Shown: positions 37,426-52,909 of the stretch, piece by piece
Numbering within the stretch: the first letter of the stretch is position 1
Layout: each line of letters begins with the position of its first letter
Source: Pampus argenteus
Taxonomy: Eukaryota; Chordata; Actinopteri; Scombriformes; Stromateidae
Assembly (NCBI GenBank): GCA_036937835.1
Contig: CM072870.1
Location: forward strand, 16,153,501 to 16,217,500
Reading direction: 5' to 3'
Length of the DNA: 64,000 bases
The notes under the pieces: model-generated
What the model saw: the letters and a program-made list of their open reading frames with translations, nothing else
What the model was told of the DNA's origin: nothing
The model's database searches: none
Program-made: the position numbers and the translations under genes

Positions 37426-37700
37426 TCGTTTCAGATCCTGCCACTCTTATCTGCCCTTCAGTAACCCCAGTAGAAGTACCTGCCATTCCCCGTCACCTTA
37501 ACATCCCCGCTCTCCAACACACCTATTCCCTCCTAATACCCCAGTAGTATATATACTGGCACAAATTTCACTTTTTTGGGCTTTGTGTCAGAACCTCTTG
37601 TCTGCCTTTTTGGACTTTGTTCCTTATTATCCTTCCCAGTCTGCCCAGTTTTCTTCACCAGCTTTTTGCCTGCCTGGTTTTGACCTCTTGCCCATTTTCT
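37426..37700. mobile_element. Probable LTR remnant of a Ty3/gypsy-like retrotransposon
   Basis: A pyrimidine-rich stretch with repeated CTGCC words, a TATA-like AGTATATATACT (37547-37558), and then TTGTCTGCC and CCTGCCTGG phrases. This composition is typical of fish gypsy LTRs. No internal coding part, primer site or target duplication was found, so it is at best a solo or partial LTR. Confidence 0.35.
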
Positions 37701-38988
37701 CTACCACTACTACTTAGTATAGTATCATTTTTTAAGGCTAGAAATCAATTTAACTGTTTTAAACTAACAGGGAATTAAGAGTATATGAATTATGTGAGAT
37801 ACTGCATGTAATGTTAGACTTACAGTACTCAACACTACCCTCTACCTTTTATTCACTGTCAGTCCGGTTTATCATAATACAAGTTTACCCTCTGGTGGAA
37901 GAGCATAGGCTTTGTATGCAAAAGCATTAACAAACGTGTGTTGTTGTTTTTTTTGACTTGCAGGACAATGAGGACTCGCAGTCAATATTTGCTTTTGTTC
38001 TGTAGTATAATTTTTTGTTGGGACTTGTGATGTAACAAAGAGAACAACAATTGCATTGCAGGATGATTTAATGTGATATTATATGACGAAGCTTTAAGTA
38101 GGGTAAAACTATTTTATAGCATTAGATTAATCATATTTCATGTTTTACAATCATATGATATATTTCACAAATGTTTGATTTAGCACTTATGTAGTTGATA
38201 ATCTCACTCAGTGCAATTTAAAGTGTGTATTCAACTTTTTTTTTTTTTTTTAATATATCGTTAGTAAAAAGTTTGTGTTGATACTGGATTAATTTTGTGT
38301 AAATTATGTTGAGTTTTTGTGATACTGAAAGGTCATATAAAGTAGTAGCATTAAACAGAAAGAATATTTTGAACTAACAAAGTTTCCTTCAGTGTTTTCC
38401 TAATCACTCTAAGCCTGATGGTTCACATTCTTTTCTTGACTGCAGCTGACTCAAGCAGAGGCAGAGGGGACTGATTCAAACCACAACTCCAAAACAAAGA
38501 TTTCAAAACAGTTTTTTTTTTTTTTCAAAACTCATGACATAAATAATATTAAGCTGTCAGATTGATTGGACCTAAAGGAATGCAAGTTGGAACTCTGTTA
38601 AAGTCAAAGACGTCAAAAGAAGAGGAAAAGAGCAAAGCCAAGACGACTCGGAGGTGTTACACTCTCCTATTTCAAAAAGAAGAATTAATGGAGATGGTGA
38701 CTAACATACTATTAATGTTATGAGTCACAATCAAAAGGGGGGCTTTGACAGGAGTGTTTTGGAATAACAGTTTAACTTTACACTGCAGTCCACTCCCTAG
38801 TCACTCCCAAGCCTAACCTGTTCGACCTGTCTGTACCAGGATGACAAGACTAGGTAGCTGAATTATGTTGCACTAGATTGAACTGTAGACTGAGGAGGAC
38901 AAGGTATTTTCTCGTGTAGGACTTTCACTCAAAACAGGGTTTTTATTGTATTTATTAGTTTCTTCTGTCTTTTTTTTTTTAATACAAG
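37701..38988. other. Upstream flank of ttc22
   Basis: AT-rich DNA with poly-T at about 38238. It may include a 5' non-coding exon and promoter of ttc22, but none can be placed from sequence alone. The pyrimidine tract and AG at 38988 look like a splice acceptor before the first coding exon. Confidence 0.4.
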
Positions 38989-39014
38989 GTGTGGAGGAGG
39001 AGGAGCGGGAGGCC

Positions 39015-42834
<3,820 letters not shown>

Positions 42835-42889
42835 TACAAAAAATTTACTTTTATAGATGTACAGATACATGACCAGATATGGAATAATT

Positions 42890-42895
42890 AATAAA
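42890..42895 (+). terminator. ttc22: ttc22 polyadenylation signal
   Basis: AATAAA 56 bases after the ttc22 stop codon, the first canonical signal in the 3' flank. Confidence 0.6.
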
Positions 42896-43259
42896 CTTCT
42901 TGACATAATTTCACAAATTGAAATGAACCGTTGGAGTACACTGTAATCAAGCTGTCTTTACTGTAAAAAAAAAACTGTACGTTTTTGAACTATGACTCTT
43001 CTCTTATTTATGTTTTTCTTGAACAGCTTTTAAAACAGTAAAAACTACAGAGTAGCCTACTGTCACCGTGAGCATATCTCTTTTTACTTTACCTGAATAT
43101 GTTCAAAGCTGTTTAAATCTGTGAGTTCACCTCATCACTAAACCTAAAAGAGAATGGTTGTAGTTATTGAAAGGGTTTTGGTCAGGATAAATAACTGCTA
43201 CAGGGAGGAAGCCCTCAAAGAAGTAGTTTCGTGCACAAGTAGCCTTATTTATGCCTCTA

Positions 43260-44640
43260 CTTAAATCAAATCACAATACCTCTACTTGACTGGGATATTT
43301 ATTTATTATACTTGAACACTGATGACCAGCAGATAGAGGTATACAATATAAAGATGTAAGTGTGTGTGTGTTTGTATGTATGTGAAAAAATGTATATGTG
43401 TGCAAAAACGATTAAATCACAATCTTTTAAATGTTGACCAAAGTGCTGTACAATAACATAACATAAATAAAAGGATATATTGAAGATAGAGCCTAAAGGG
43501 AGCAGGTATAAGGTAAATAATATGGACCCTAAAAAGGAGCCGTGAGGTACTCCACAGGTGATAGGAGCCAATGAGGATCTGTTAGGTAGGAGGTAAACCA
43601 CTGGAGGGAGCTACCCTTGATACAGACTGGTGCTTGAGACGGTATCAAAGGCGGAGCTAAGGTCTAGTAGAATTACTATGGCACATTTAACAGACTCATC
43701 TACAGCAGTATATCATTGGAGACTTTAAGTAGAGCTGACTCTGTGTTGTGGCATGCTCTGAAGCCTGACTATTTATAATGAGCAAGGGACACAGGGTCAA
43801 AATGTACTTTGGCAGCAGAGCAAGGAGGGAGGAGGGTAGGTAGGAGGTGAAATAGCAGATTGGATGTTTTCAATTTCAAGTGACCGTGATTGGCTCAGGG
43901 CAGGCAGTAATAGCAGGGCTAAGGACTGTAATAATTTTGTCAACTAGTACTTTGAGAGAGTGGGATTGCTGATAATTAACAAGACAGCTTCTCATCCTGT
44001 CATATGAGACTAGAAGTCTTCTTTCCATTTTCTCTCTGCTTTCCTACATAATGCCTAAGAGCGTGGATGTCATTGTTGAGTTTAGGTTTACTGATTTTGA
44101 GTGGGGCAACATGACCAGTCCAAGATGTCTACACAAATTAAATTAAACCAGGTGATTAACTCCTCTGTACTCAGACAGGACGAACACGCCTCAGTGTTGT
44201 AGGATCAGGAAGAAGCTATATAAGCATCAGATAATTTGCTAGCTGTAGAAGGGTTTATTGGGATAAACAACCAGGTAATTGAGGTTTGGGAACAGTATGA
44301 AATGTGGTGGGAAACCTACTGCACAGATGATTTAAGATCCCCATCTCTTCCACAGCCAGACAGGGAATAGTCAGACCAAGCATAAAAACTAAATCTAATG
44401 TGTGGCAACAGTTATGGGCTAGGTCGGAAACAAGTTAAAAGAAATAATACAGAGAAATTTCATTTGATGAGAGGTCAATATGGGAATTAAAATCACCAGA
44501 GATTAAAATTTTGTCATGATTCACAACAAGTGAAGATAAAACTGAAAAGAACACAGTGATGAAAATAGCATCCAACCTAGGGGGCGATACATAATTACAC
44601 AGAGAACTGGACTTGAACCACTCATTTGCTGGCAGGTTTC
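43260..44640 (-). mobile_element. Decayed L2/CR1-type LINE
   Basis: Minus-strand pieces appear in the order of a CR1/L2 polyprotein. An endonuclease part has VLCVIMYRPLG (about 44600) and KILISGDFNSHID (about 44510-44475), then HTLDLVF (about 44400). The reverse transcriptase follows with AIVILLDLSSAFDTV (about 43685-43640) and [20 protein letters not shown] (about 43560-43500). Stops and frameshifts break it and the YADD catalytic box is not preserved, so it is inactive. The assignment rests on recognised motifs. Confidence 0.75.
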
Positions 44641-46022
44641 AGACAGATTTCAAAGATAGGAAATCCAGGTGGGTGGATGATAAAATCATTTAATCATTCA
44701 TATTGTAATTATCTGAATGGCTCTTATTCACATTTAGAAGAGCCAGATTACACAGAGTGGCAGGTGATGGCAGGAAGCATGTTTTATGTAAGAGAGGTTG
44801 TTCTTCTTTACAGCTTTGCTATGTGTGTGCTGAGGTGGCACTGTAGAAGAGGACGGAGGTATCGAGCTGTCATCTAAACTCTCAAAATGGATATTTTGTA
44901 GGAATCAACACACTGTGGTACGTAAAGAGTTGAACAACACTCTCCACCACCATCATCATCAAAACCCCCCAAAAGCTTTTATTGATTGCCATGTGATCTG
45001 GGTCTGTTGGTTCAGTTTTGTAGTAACAAAGGGAGCCACAAGGTGGCAGTAAACATACTGTGACAAAATTCCTTTCTGTTATGAAACAACAAAGTAACCT
45101 CACACCATCTTAAACCACGTGTCTCTATTTATGCACATATTAAACATATTCAATTCCTTCACTTATTTGCATCCAGCTGCTCCCTTCTTTTTCTGGATAT
45201 TATCACTGACCCACTTGGGAGGCTCTTTATTCACTGTTACCTGAGATTTTAAATTGTTGCAATTTCATCATAGAAAAGTGAATATTATACATGGATGTAT
45301 TGTTGGCGAGTGCCACTGTTCAATGCTTTCATTTAGTTTACATTTTCACAATATTCATGCATTACATAGGCTAATAATATATGTTCTTATTCAGGTATTT
45401 TCCTTGTGGCGTAAAATGTATTTAAATCCTTTACTCATGTAAAAGTACCAATACAACAATATAAAAATACTTTAAAGTACAAGTAAATATCGTTTATTCA
45501 AAATTGTACTTAACCCTCCAAATATTGTATTAATTTGTATTTATTTTAAAACTGTGCCAATGGAGAAATATTGCACCGGCAAACAGGTTGAACTAAATAT
45601 TGCTGTCAATGTTTTGGTAAACTTCTGTTTATTTATTCTGTTATTTATTTATTTGTTGTTTTTTTTTACTGTAAAAGACATAAAAATCTGTCCTTATTGA
45701 GATAAATAGAAAATGTTGCTTAGACTGATCACACTGGAATAGCCTATGAGCCAGATTTTAAACATATTGTAGAAAATGAATTGTAGAAGTGTAGAAAAAA
45801 ATAAATTAAAATAAAAAATGAAAATAGTGAGCTGCCATTGTATATTATGGATATCTGATATTTTAGTGTGTGTGTGTGTGTGTGTGTATGTCTGTGCAAG
45901 CATATGAAATACAAAAAAATACAACCATTTTCTGTCTTACTGGTTTGCCACATCTGCACTAATTGAAAAAAAACAAAAAACACCATTCCTGATAGTTCTA
46001 CTGTTTTCACCACTCATCCCAT
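44641..46022. other. Intergenic DNA with repeat scraps
   Basis: Includes a dispersed-repeat fragment with ACTCATGTAAAAGTACC (about 45432) and a GT microsatellite (45866-45888). No gene recognised. Confidence 0.6.
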
Positions 46023-46131
46023 AGGTTCAGGTTCTGCAGCATTGTTGGTGTATGAGACGCCACTCCTCATTTAAGGCATATCCTTTCACAGTGGTCAGAG
46101 GAGTGGCAATAAGGCTTTACACTTAAATAAG
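46023..46131 (+). other. Putative 5' non-coding exon of ponzr copy 1
   Basis: AGGTTCAGGTTCTGCAGCAT with a donor AATAAG|gtaaga at 46131/46132. A matching block with donor ATCAG|gtaaga lies before copy 2 (about 50399-50532). Conservation of both ends in paralogues supports a 5' UTR exon. The transcription start is a guess. Confidence 0.55.
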
Positions 46132-47497
46132 GTAAGACTTTTAATTTAGCTACTAATGAAGTGAGATATTTATAACGCTGAATCTGATTGCGGTAAATAT
46201 TAATTCATATGATCAAGAAAAAAGGGGGTTTACGAGAGGGAACTAATTGTAGGTTACAAAGAAAGCGGCAATCAGACAAACAAAAACAGAGGCGTCTTGG
46301 TTATTTCTGGAGAATAACAGGTGTGAACAGCTAAATGGTTTTGTGGTGCAAACTGTATGACTTTATAGCTACTTAGTGGTAACAAAGGGGTTCTTGGTGT
46401 CAATATTGAAAGATGGAAAAACACCATAAATTAATTGTATCATGCTAGATCTTACAAAGAAATATGTATTTTCACTTCTGGTGCATTCCTGGGTTCACAG
46501 ATGTAAAATGGCAAATTAGGTTCACTCACCGGTTGGATGTCAGACACCACAAAGTGATATATCATACACTAGAGCTAGACCAAAGCGTAGAGTTAATGCA
46601 TATCATATGTATTAATATGTGATAATTATCATGTTGGAAAAATTTTTGGTTGATACATAAATAACACGAGCCAGACAGCATTGTTATGATGATAGAAAGC
46701 TGGTTCAACAAGAAATTTATAAAATATGAAGGCTGGTCTAGCCGGTCATTCTTGCTACAGAACTGATGCTGCTGGGTCAGCAATTAGGTTCAAAGTAGCC
46801 AGTTCTTTCAGGATTAGGGTGTGGTTATTCAGTGAAGGCTTGTATGTCTTGTTTATTACTTTTAATTCATGTAATAAAATCGATTTTTAACACTGCATAA
46901 GGTTATATCTGAGGGCAGAAGTGAGGCCTTACAGATTTACTTACAGATGTATTTGGCTAAAATTATGCATATTCAAATATATGTTTTATGTGGCTTGCTT
47001 CATTTATGGTTGATTGCCAAATGTTTGTATTTGTGAAGATTAAATCTGTCATGGTCCATAGGCTAAAGTTGTAGAATTAAACTAATTTAATTTCTGGTAG
47101 GTTTATTAGACTTAATTTCAGCACCATGCACTGTTCAAATAGTAATATATTGAACAACAATGGTTTATATACCTCTTCTTGTGGGAGGTCAGAATTAGAT
47201 GTGTTATATTCAGTGAGATCTACAGGAGGCTTGTTTTTATTTTTGATTTGTGTAAATCATGTTTTATGTTATGTTGGATGGATTGTTATGTAAACTATCA
47301 AAGTACATGAGTGCTTCTAATGTTCTATGAAATGAAGGTGTGAATTGTAATAAAATATTTTAACATTCAAATGAACAAATTCATGGATGAATATGTGTTG
47401 TAAAAAATAATTGGTTTACTCATTTATTCGCTGAATGAGGCACGACACAATTGTACCTGGGTTTTACTGCTGTACACTGAGCGCTGTGTGTTTACAG
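46132..47497 (+). other. Putative first intron of ponzr copy 1
   Basis: AT-rich, with acceptor gtttacag at 47497. No mobile element recognised. Confidence 0.5.
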
Positions 47498-47536
47498 GTT
47501 CATTTTTCACTGTCTGTGGCTAAAGCTCAACGACCA

Positions 47537-48419
47537 ATGGAAATTCAGCACTTGACCGACTGGAGCACCGGCCTCTTTGACTGTTGTGATGACACACGTT
47601 CTTGTAAGAATTCAACACCACAACTTGTATACATTTATTCAAAAATAATTTTATATTTCTTGATTAAAACGTGTTTTTTTTTTCTTATTTTGTATCACGT
47701 TCTTTAGTCATAGAAAGCCACTTACAACTTATATCGTGTTTTTCAGGCTGCTATGGTTTCTGGTGCTGCCCGTGCCTCGCCTGCACTGTTGCAGGAAATT
47801 TTGGAGAGAACCGTTGTCTTCCATTGTGTGACATGTTCAGCCCTGCTGTATTGTCAGCCTGTGGGATACCTCTAATTGCACCTCCCGCAGCCTTAGCTCT
47901 AAGGGTTGGCATTCGAAACAGATACGGTGTCAAGGTATGACACATGTAAAGTTTGATGTACACTGATTACATAAAATATGTTTGAATGAAAGTTTCTATA
48001 CGATTGAATTTACAGATTTAATGTAATTGTGATTTAAATGTTCTTGAAGCAAAAGGGTTATCAAAAACAACTTTTACAAGTTTGTTTCTTTGTTGACATT
48101 GAATCTTTCTGCCTATTCTGCCTATTACTAGAGGTAATTGGACCTGCTAATTGATGCAAGATGTGTTATATAATGTGAGAAATACACTAAAGTGAACAGT
48201 AACGAGCTCTCTGGTTCTTCACAGGGCTCTATCTGTAAGGACATTGCTTCTTCCTGTTTCTGCATGTGGTGCTCCTGGTGTCAGATGCATCGTGAATTAA
48301 AATATCGCAAGAAAAACCTCACTGTCATCAATGTGCAGCCCCAAACTATCGTCCAGATGCAGCCTGCTCCAGTGATGATGGCTCCCGAAAGCCAAGGACC
48401 TGTTGTTGTCATACAATAA
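47537..48419 (+). CDS. ponzr1-like: PLAC8/onzin-related protein, copy 1 (149 aa)
   Basis: Member of the PLAC8 (onzin/cornifelin) family of small Cys-rich proteins, expanded as ponzr genes in fishes. Coding exons are 47537-47603, 47747-47934 and 48225-48419, with consistent phases. The Cys-rich core begins CCYGFWCCPCLAC (residues 23-35). It continues with FGENRCLPLCDM, the hydrophobic SACGIPL and PPAALALRVGIRNRYG, then SSCFCMWCSWCQMHREL. The tail is Gln/Pro/Met-rich with VQMQPAPVMMA. There is no signal peptide. The exact molecular role is uncertain; zebrafish ponzr1 has been linked to kidney and pharyngeal development. Which numbered zebrafish ponzr it matches cannot be said from the sequence. 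Confidence 0.88.
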
Positions 48420-49560
48420 GTGGTTGTAACCGCTTCATGCTGAGCTTTGTGACCTCTCATCGGTCTGTTCCTTCTTGTAAAGAAAAAAATTTAAAATTTA
48501 AATTAATTCGTTATTTTTTAGTTTTTGTTTTGGCCTTTTTTTCCCCCAAGGAGCTGAGTTTGTTGCTTTTTTTTTGTAACACTGAAGAATCGCAGCACAT
48601 GAATCATTTTAATGGTGTCACCATGCCATCACAGTACCCTCACTGAATTTATGTCACATCATAAAAATTGTTTTCTAGAAGTTCGTAAATCTGACCAGTT
48701 TTAAAGAGGGAATGAGTGAATCTGCAATGTTGGCCAGCAGAAACCAGGCAGCATCAGGGAAACCAGTTTGAGAGCAAACCTACTGTTCAAACAAATGAAC
48801 ACTGTCTTAAAATGTTGAGGTCTCAAGATGATGGATCATTGTAGAGTCCACATAACATTATGTCTTTGAGTGCACGTGCAACAGATGTGGGTAGGGCATG
48901 GAAAGGGATGACTCAAAGGATTGTTTACTGCTGCAGACAATGTAACACACATGACTTGCCTTCTGGTCTCTCCTGCACACCTGCTACCTCAGCTATGTAA
49001 AACAGTACTGTGCAAATGTCATATTTTTCTTAAAATTCAGTACATAGATACATTAATTGGGCATTACATTATGTACACAGGTCACAACGATATTCCTAAT
49101 ACAATACAATTTTAAAATGTGCAGGAAACATTTTTTTTTCTTTACCCTAAATTATCACAATGACATTGTAACGTGCTTCTCTTCAAGACTGGAGTTGAAC
49201 TATGAAACTGAATTTAACTACTATTGTTGTCGTTGAACTATGAAAAACTATGTATACAAAAGGTAAAACGTTGCCACCTGGTGGTTAAAGTAAAAAGGTG
49301 CATGGAGTCAGTTGGATAACAAAAACTGTAACAATTAACAAAGAAAAAACACATACCTGCAGGAAACACTGTCACACACATGACTTGCCTTCTGGTCTCT
49401 CCTGCACATCTGCTCCTAAACATGCAAAATAATAGAATTTATAGCAGAAAAAGGGATGCTACATTGGTCACATATAGGGCGACCCGCCATAATACAAATG
49501 GTGCAAAGAAGAAGTGATTCCCACAGGAAACATTAATGAAAATAAAATTCCCAAATAAAA
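48420..49560. other. Flank between ponzr copy 1 and the remnant
   Basis: Likely copy 1 3' UTR followed by AT-rich DNA. It holds a 41-bp direct duplication (48945-48985 and 49374-49414, one mismatch) noted separately. Confidence 0.55.
48945..49414 (+). repeat. Pair of 41-bp direct repeats
   Basis: ACACACATGACTTGCCTTCT and the following 21 bases occur at 48945-48985 and again at 49374-49414, with one C/T difference. The units are 429 bp apart. Confidence 0.85.
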
Positions 49561-49564
49561 AATT

Positions 49565-49690
49565 GCAAATAATTATTAAGGTGCACACAGACGTAGAATT
49601 AGGTAACACATGAGACAGTTTAATCCCAAGCGCTGGAGCAAAACTGTGAGCTCTACTTCTGCGACTAGACAAGTCCAAATGCTCCACTAT
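49565..49690 (-). mobile_element. LINE reverse-transcriptase C-terminal scrap
   Basis: The minus strand reads RSRAHSFAPALGIKLSHVLP and then NSTSVCTL. This fits the fish LINE phrase in which an Ala-rich AFSxxAPxLWNSLP block precedes a STFK-type segment. Short and degenerate. Confidence 0.45.
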
Positions 49691-49731
49691 GCATGTCTGA
49701 GTTTCACAAAAATTAAATTACCATAATTGCT

Positions 49732-49896
49732 TGTCATCACAGCAAAGAGGCCGCTGATCCAGTTGGTCAACTGCTGAGTCAAAGAACAATTAACCTGTAA
49801 ACACACAGTGCTGAGTTTACAGCAGTAAAACCCAGGTACAGTTGTGTTGTGCTCAACTAAGCACCAACAATGCTGCAGAACCTGAACCTATAAAGG
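49732..49896 (-). pseudogene. Inverted ponzr remnant (5' exon fused to start of first coding exon)
   Basis: On the minus strand this segment aligns with copy 1 in three pieces. AGGTTCAGGTTCTGCAGCAT (5' exon) comes first. The end of intron 1 follows (TGTACCTGGGTTTTACTGCT ... gtttacag). Last is the first coding exon (CAGTTGACCAACTGGATCAG ... GATGAC). About 1.4 kb of intron plus the end of the 5' exon are missing. The start ATG is absent and a 4-base deletion shifts the frame after LFG. The Cys-rich core exon is not found. It is a broken copy in the opposite orientation. Confidence 0.8.
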
Positions 49897-49984
49897 CAAG
49901 AGATCTATTTATGCTTCCTGAGACTTAGGGGGAGTCAAGGTGACGGTGTTGCACTGAATGGCATATGTCATTATAACTACAAGT

Positions 49985-50145
49985 AGTAATAGTCAAAAAT
50001 CTAATTTGTCTACAGAGGAATTATTAAACAACTTCAATAGTACATGTAGAGCTGTACTTCCTGTTTGCAACACACCTTGGCTAAATAACAATACTAGAGA
50101 AAAATGCAGACGGAAATGGAGGAGGACATTCCTGTTGACCTTCTT
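49985..50145 (+). mobile_element. LINE fragment (linker between endonuclease and reverse transcriptase)
   Basis: Encodes STEELLNNFNSTCRAVL and then TPWLNNNTREKCRRKWRR. These are recognisable fish LINE phrases that lie between the endonuclease and reverse-transcriptase domains. Part of the linker is deleted. Orientation is opposite to the scrap at 49565-49690. Confidence 0.55.
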
Positions 50146-51078
50146 GTCATCAGGTGGCTGATCCAGGGAAACACCCACCATCTCTGACTTTCCAGCAGAG
50201 GTTTCTGTTTGTATTACTGCTGATTTAAAGTTATTGAGTAAAATAAATACGTAATCACAACAATGAAAACAAACATGAAAGAAAAGAAACTCAATAAATG
50301 AACAACATAAAGAAAACATCTAAATACAATATGATAAGATAAAGAAGTCGATAGTTATTCTTAACATATACTTTCATTTTCATATATCTCTGCACTTACG
50401 TTCAGGTTTGGCAGCATTGTTGTTTTTTTTTTAGCTGTCCATCATTCAAAAAGAGGCCACTCCTTATTCAACACATTTTCTTTCATTCATTCACTGCTCC
50501 AGGAGTTGCTAAGACGTGTTCAGCTCAATCAGGTAAGATCTTTATGTTTTCCAATAAGAACTGTATCTTTATCCTAACAGCTAAACTAAAGTTTAATCTA
50601 ACATGCTGTAAATCCAGAACAAGGTGGTTTATGGAGACAGTAGATTTATTTTCTTTACTTTCACATCCATAGCACTGATTGATGGCTGAGAATAGTCTTA
50701 GATTGTATTCCCATCCAGGATACATATATGGAGATAATGATAACGAAGGGATTATTGGCATCCATATTGATAAATATGGATATAAAAACACAATAAAAAA
50801 GTTAGCTTAAGTATTACATCCTAGAAATGAATTCTTTTATTTTGTTAATTTTCATAATATCCCTGTAATATGACTAATGTTCTACTACAAATGTTCCGTG
50901 AAATCAAGAGCTTCTCAGTATCTTGTAAACAAGTTTTGCAACAAAGGTGCTCCAAAATCTAATCAGATCATCTACTGTAGAGGATGAATGAGAACGTGGT
51001 GCAAGAATAACATTTCCTGGCACCGTTTATGTTCATAGATGGACACACAAGAACCAAGATATAAACTTTTATCTACAG
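50146..51078 (+). other. 5' region and putative first intron of ponzr copy 2
   Basis: Contains the putative 5' non-coding exon (about 50399-50532, donor gtaaga) and an intron ending in the acceptor ctacag at 51078. No other element recognised. Confidence 0.5.
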
Positions 51079-51095
51079 CTTAAGTTGACAGCAAA

Positions 51096-51971
51096 ATGGC
51101 AGAACAGCCCTTGACAGACTGGGGAAGTGGACTCTGTGACTGCTTTGAAGATGCTAGTACATGTAAGAGTTATTAACACAACCATGACTCGTATTCATTC
51201 AAAATAATGTTAACTTTTTAGATTGAAGGTCTTATTTCTTCTTATTTGTAAATCAGGTTACTTGGTGAGTTTGTAAAACTGTTGATTTATCTGCTTGTTT
51301 ACAGGTTGCTATGGTTTCTGGTGCTGCCCGTGCCTCGCCTGCACTGTTGCAGGAAGATTTGGAGAGAACCGTTGTCTTCCATTGTGTGACATGTGCAGCC
51401 CTGCTGTATTGTCAGCCTGTGGGATACCTCTGTTTGTGCCTCCCGCAGCCTTAGCTCTAAGGGTTGGCATTCGAAACAGATATGGTATCAAGGTATGACA
51501 TGTGTAAAATCTAATATACACTGATTGCATATATCATGTTCGATCCATATCTATAAATCTGAATTTACAATTTTACATTTTTATTCAACTTTAACATGTT
51601 TTTTTTTCCATTTCCTTTGTAGACATATTAACTATTTAAATATTTTTGCCTATTACTAAAAGTTATTGGACTTACTGATTAATGTAAGACTTCTTATAAT
51701 AAGTATGGAATACTCAAATAAAAACAGTAACAGGTTCTCTGCTTCTTCACAGGGCTCTATCTGTAAGGACATTGCGTCTTCCTGTTTCTGCATATGGTGT
51801 TCTTGGTGTCAGATGCATCGTGAATTAAAACATCAAAAGAAAAAACCCACTGTCATCAATTTGCAGCCCCAAATGGTCCAGATGCAGCCTGCTCCAATGA
51901 TGATGGCTCATGGAAACATGCCCACCATTGGTTTCGTGAACCAACCAGGTGTTGTCATGGCTCAATACTGA
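51096..51971 (+). CDS. ponzr1-like: PLAC8/onzin-related protein, copy 2 (157 aa)
   Basis: Tandem paralogue of the gene at 47537. Exons are 51096-51162, 51305-51492 and 51753-51971; the first two have exactly the same lengths (67 and 188 nt) as in copy 1. The core again starts CCYGFWCCPCLAC, with FGENRCLPLCDMCSPA, PPAALALRVGIRNRYG and SSCFCIWCSWCQMHREL. The tail is longer, ending NQPGVVMAQY. The N terminus differs (MAEQPLTDWGSGLCDCFEDA against MEIQHLTDWSTGLFDCCDDT). The middle exon is about 95% identical between copies, the first coding exon only about 69%. It faces ttc4. Confidence 0.88.
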
Positions 51972-52909
51972 ACTATGTAGCTTCTGATTGGTCTGTTCTA
52001 TCTTGGTATTTCACTTTAGTAGTTTTCTCTATTAAAATAATAGATAGTAAATCTAGCATTCAGAACACAAAATGGGATGTCAATTAAATCTTAAAACAAA
52101 AACAATCAACATTCAAAAATAATGTGATCAGTATCAATATTTTCATGATTATATTAAATGCACATAGATCGAAGGGAAATTTGATGGACTAGTTCATCAA
52201 ATCATAATGATGACTGAATTGTTTTTTGCATTTGTATTTTGCCACCATAGCAAGAAAATAATGCTCACCAAGCTTATATAAAAAAAAAAAAAAAAAAAAA
52301 AAAGGCTGATTTCCTAATTGCATTTAAACACCTTTCTTGTCTTTGCTCTTTAAACTTAATTTTGGAGCAGGTGAGTTGTTGACACTGTAATCATTGTCGC
52401 TAAAGTTCAGGTGGATGTCGCAAGACTTCCTTTATATTGCTTTCACTATTGTTTCAGTCTTTTGTCAAGCATGCTTAAAGGAATTACGCAGGTAAAAACG
52501 CAGGTCTTTCAAATGTTAAGGAAATAGTCAGAAGGTAACCAGTCCTTGTTGTCTCTTTGGGATTGCTCTACCTGAAGGATGTATAATTTTTTTTATAAAC
52601 ATTTTATACCTATTACACAGTTTGACTGATCAGCACTTAATTAATTAAGCACTTTCGAATAAATGTTCTTTACATTGTTTTCTATCTACACCTTTGCACA
52701 AAAATAAAGAATTAGCATGTTTTACTTTCATATTTGTTTTATATTTAATTTTGTTGATATTCGGTGTCATACAGTGTGCCCTACTTTTGGACACATAGCC
52801 ACATACATATTTGCCTGGGCGTTTTTCTCAAGAACAAAGTCAAAGTCTTTTGGCATTGAAGAGGATTTTGTGTATTAATAAGTCCAAGTTGAATTGAAGG
52901 CCAATGTTT
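51972..52909. other. Convergent 3' flanks of ponzr copy 2 and ttc4
   Basis: AT-rich with a poly-A run at about 52280-52302. A + strand AATAAA at 52658-52663 could end copy 2. I see no clear minus-strand signal for ttc4. Confidence 0.45.

Noticed and set aside
44626..44877. 83-codon + strand frame with Cys/Arg end
   Set aside because: It overlaps the antisense of the LINE endonuclease region; the LINE reading on the minus strand explains part of it.
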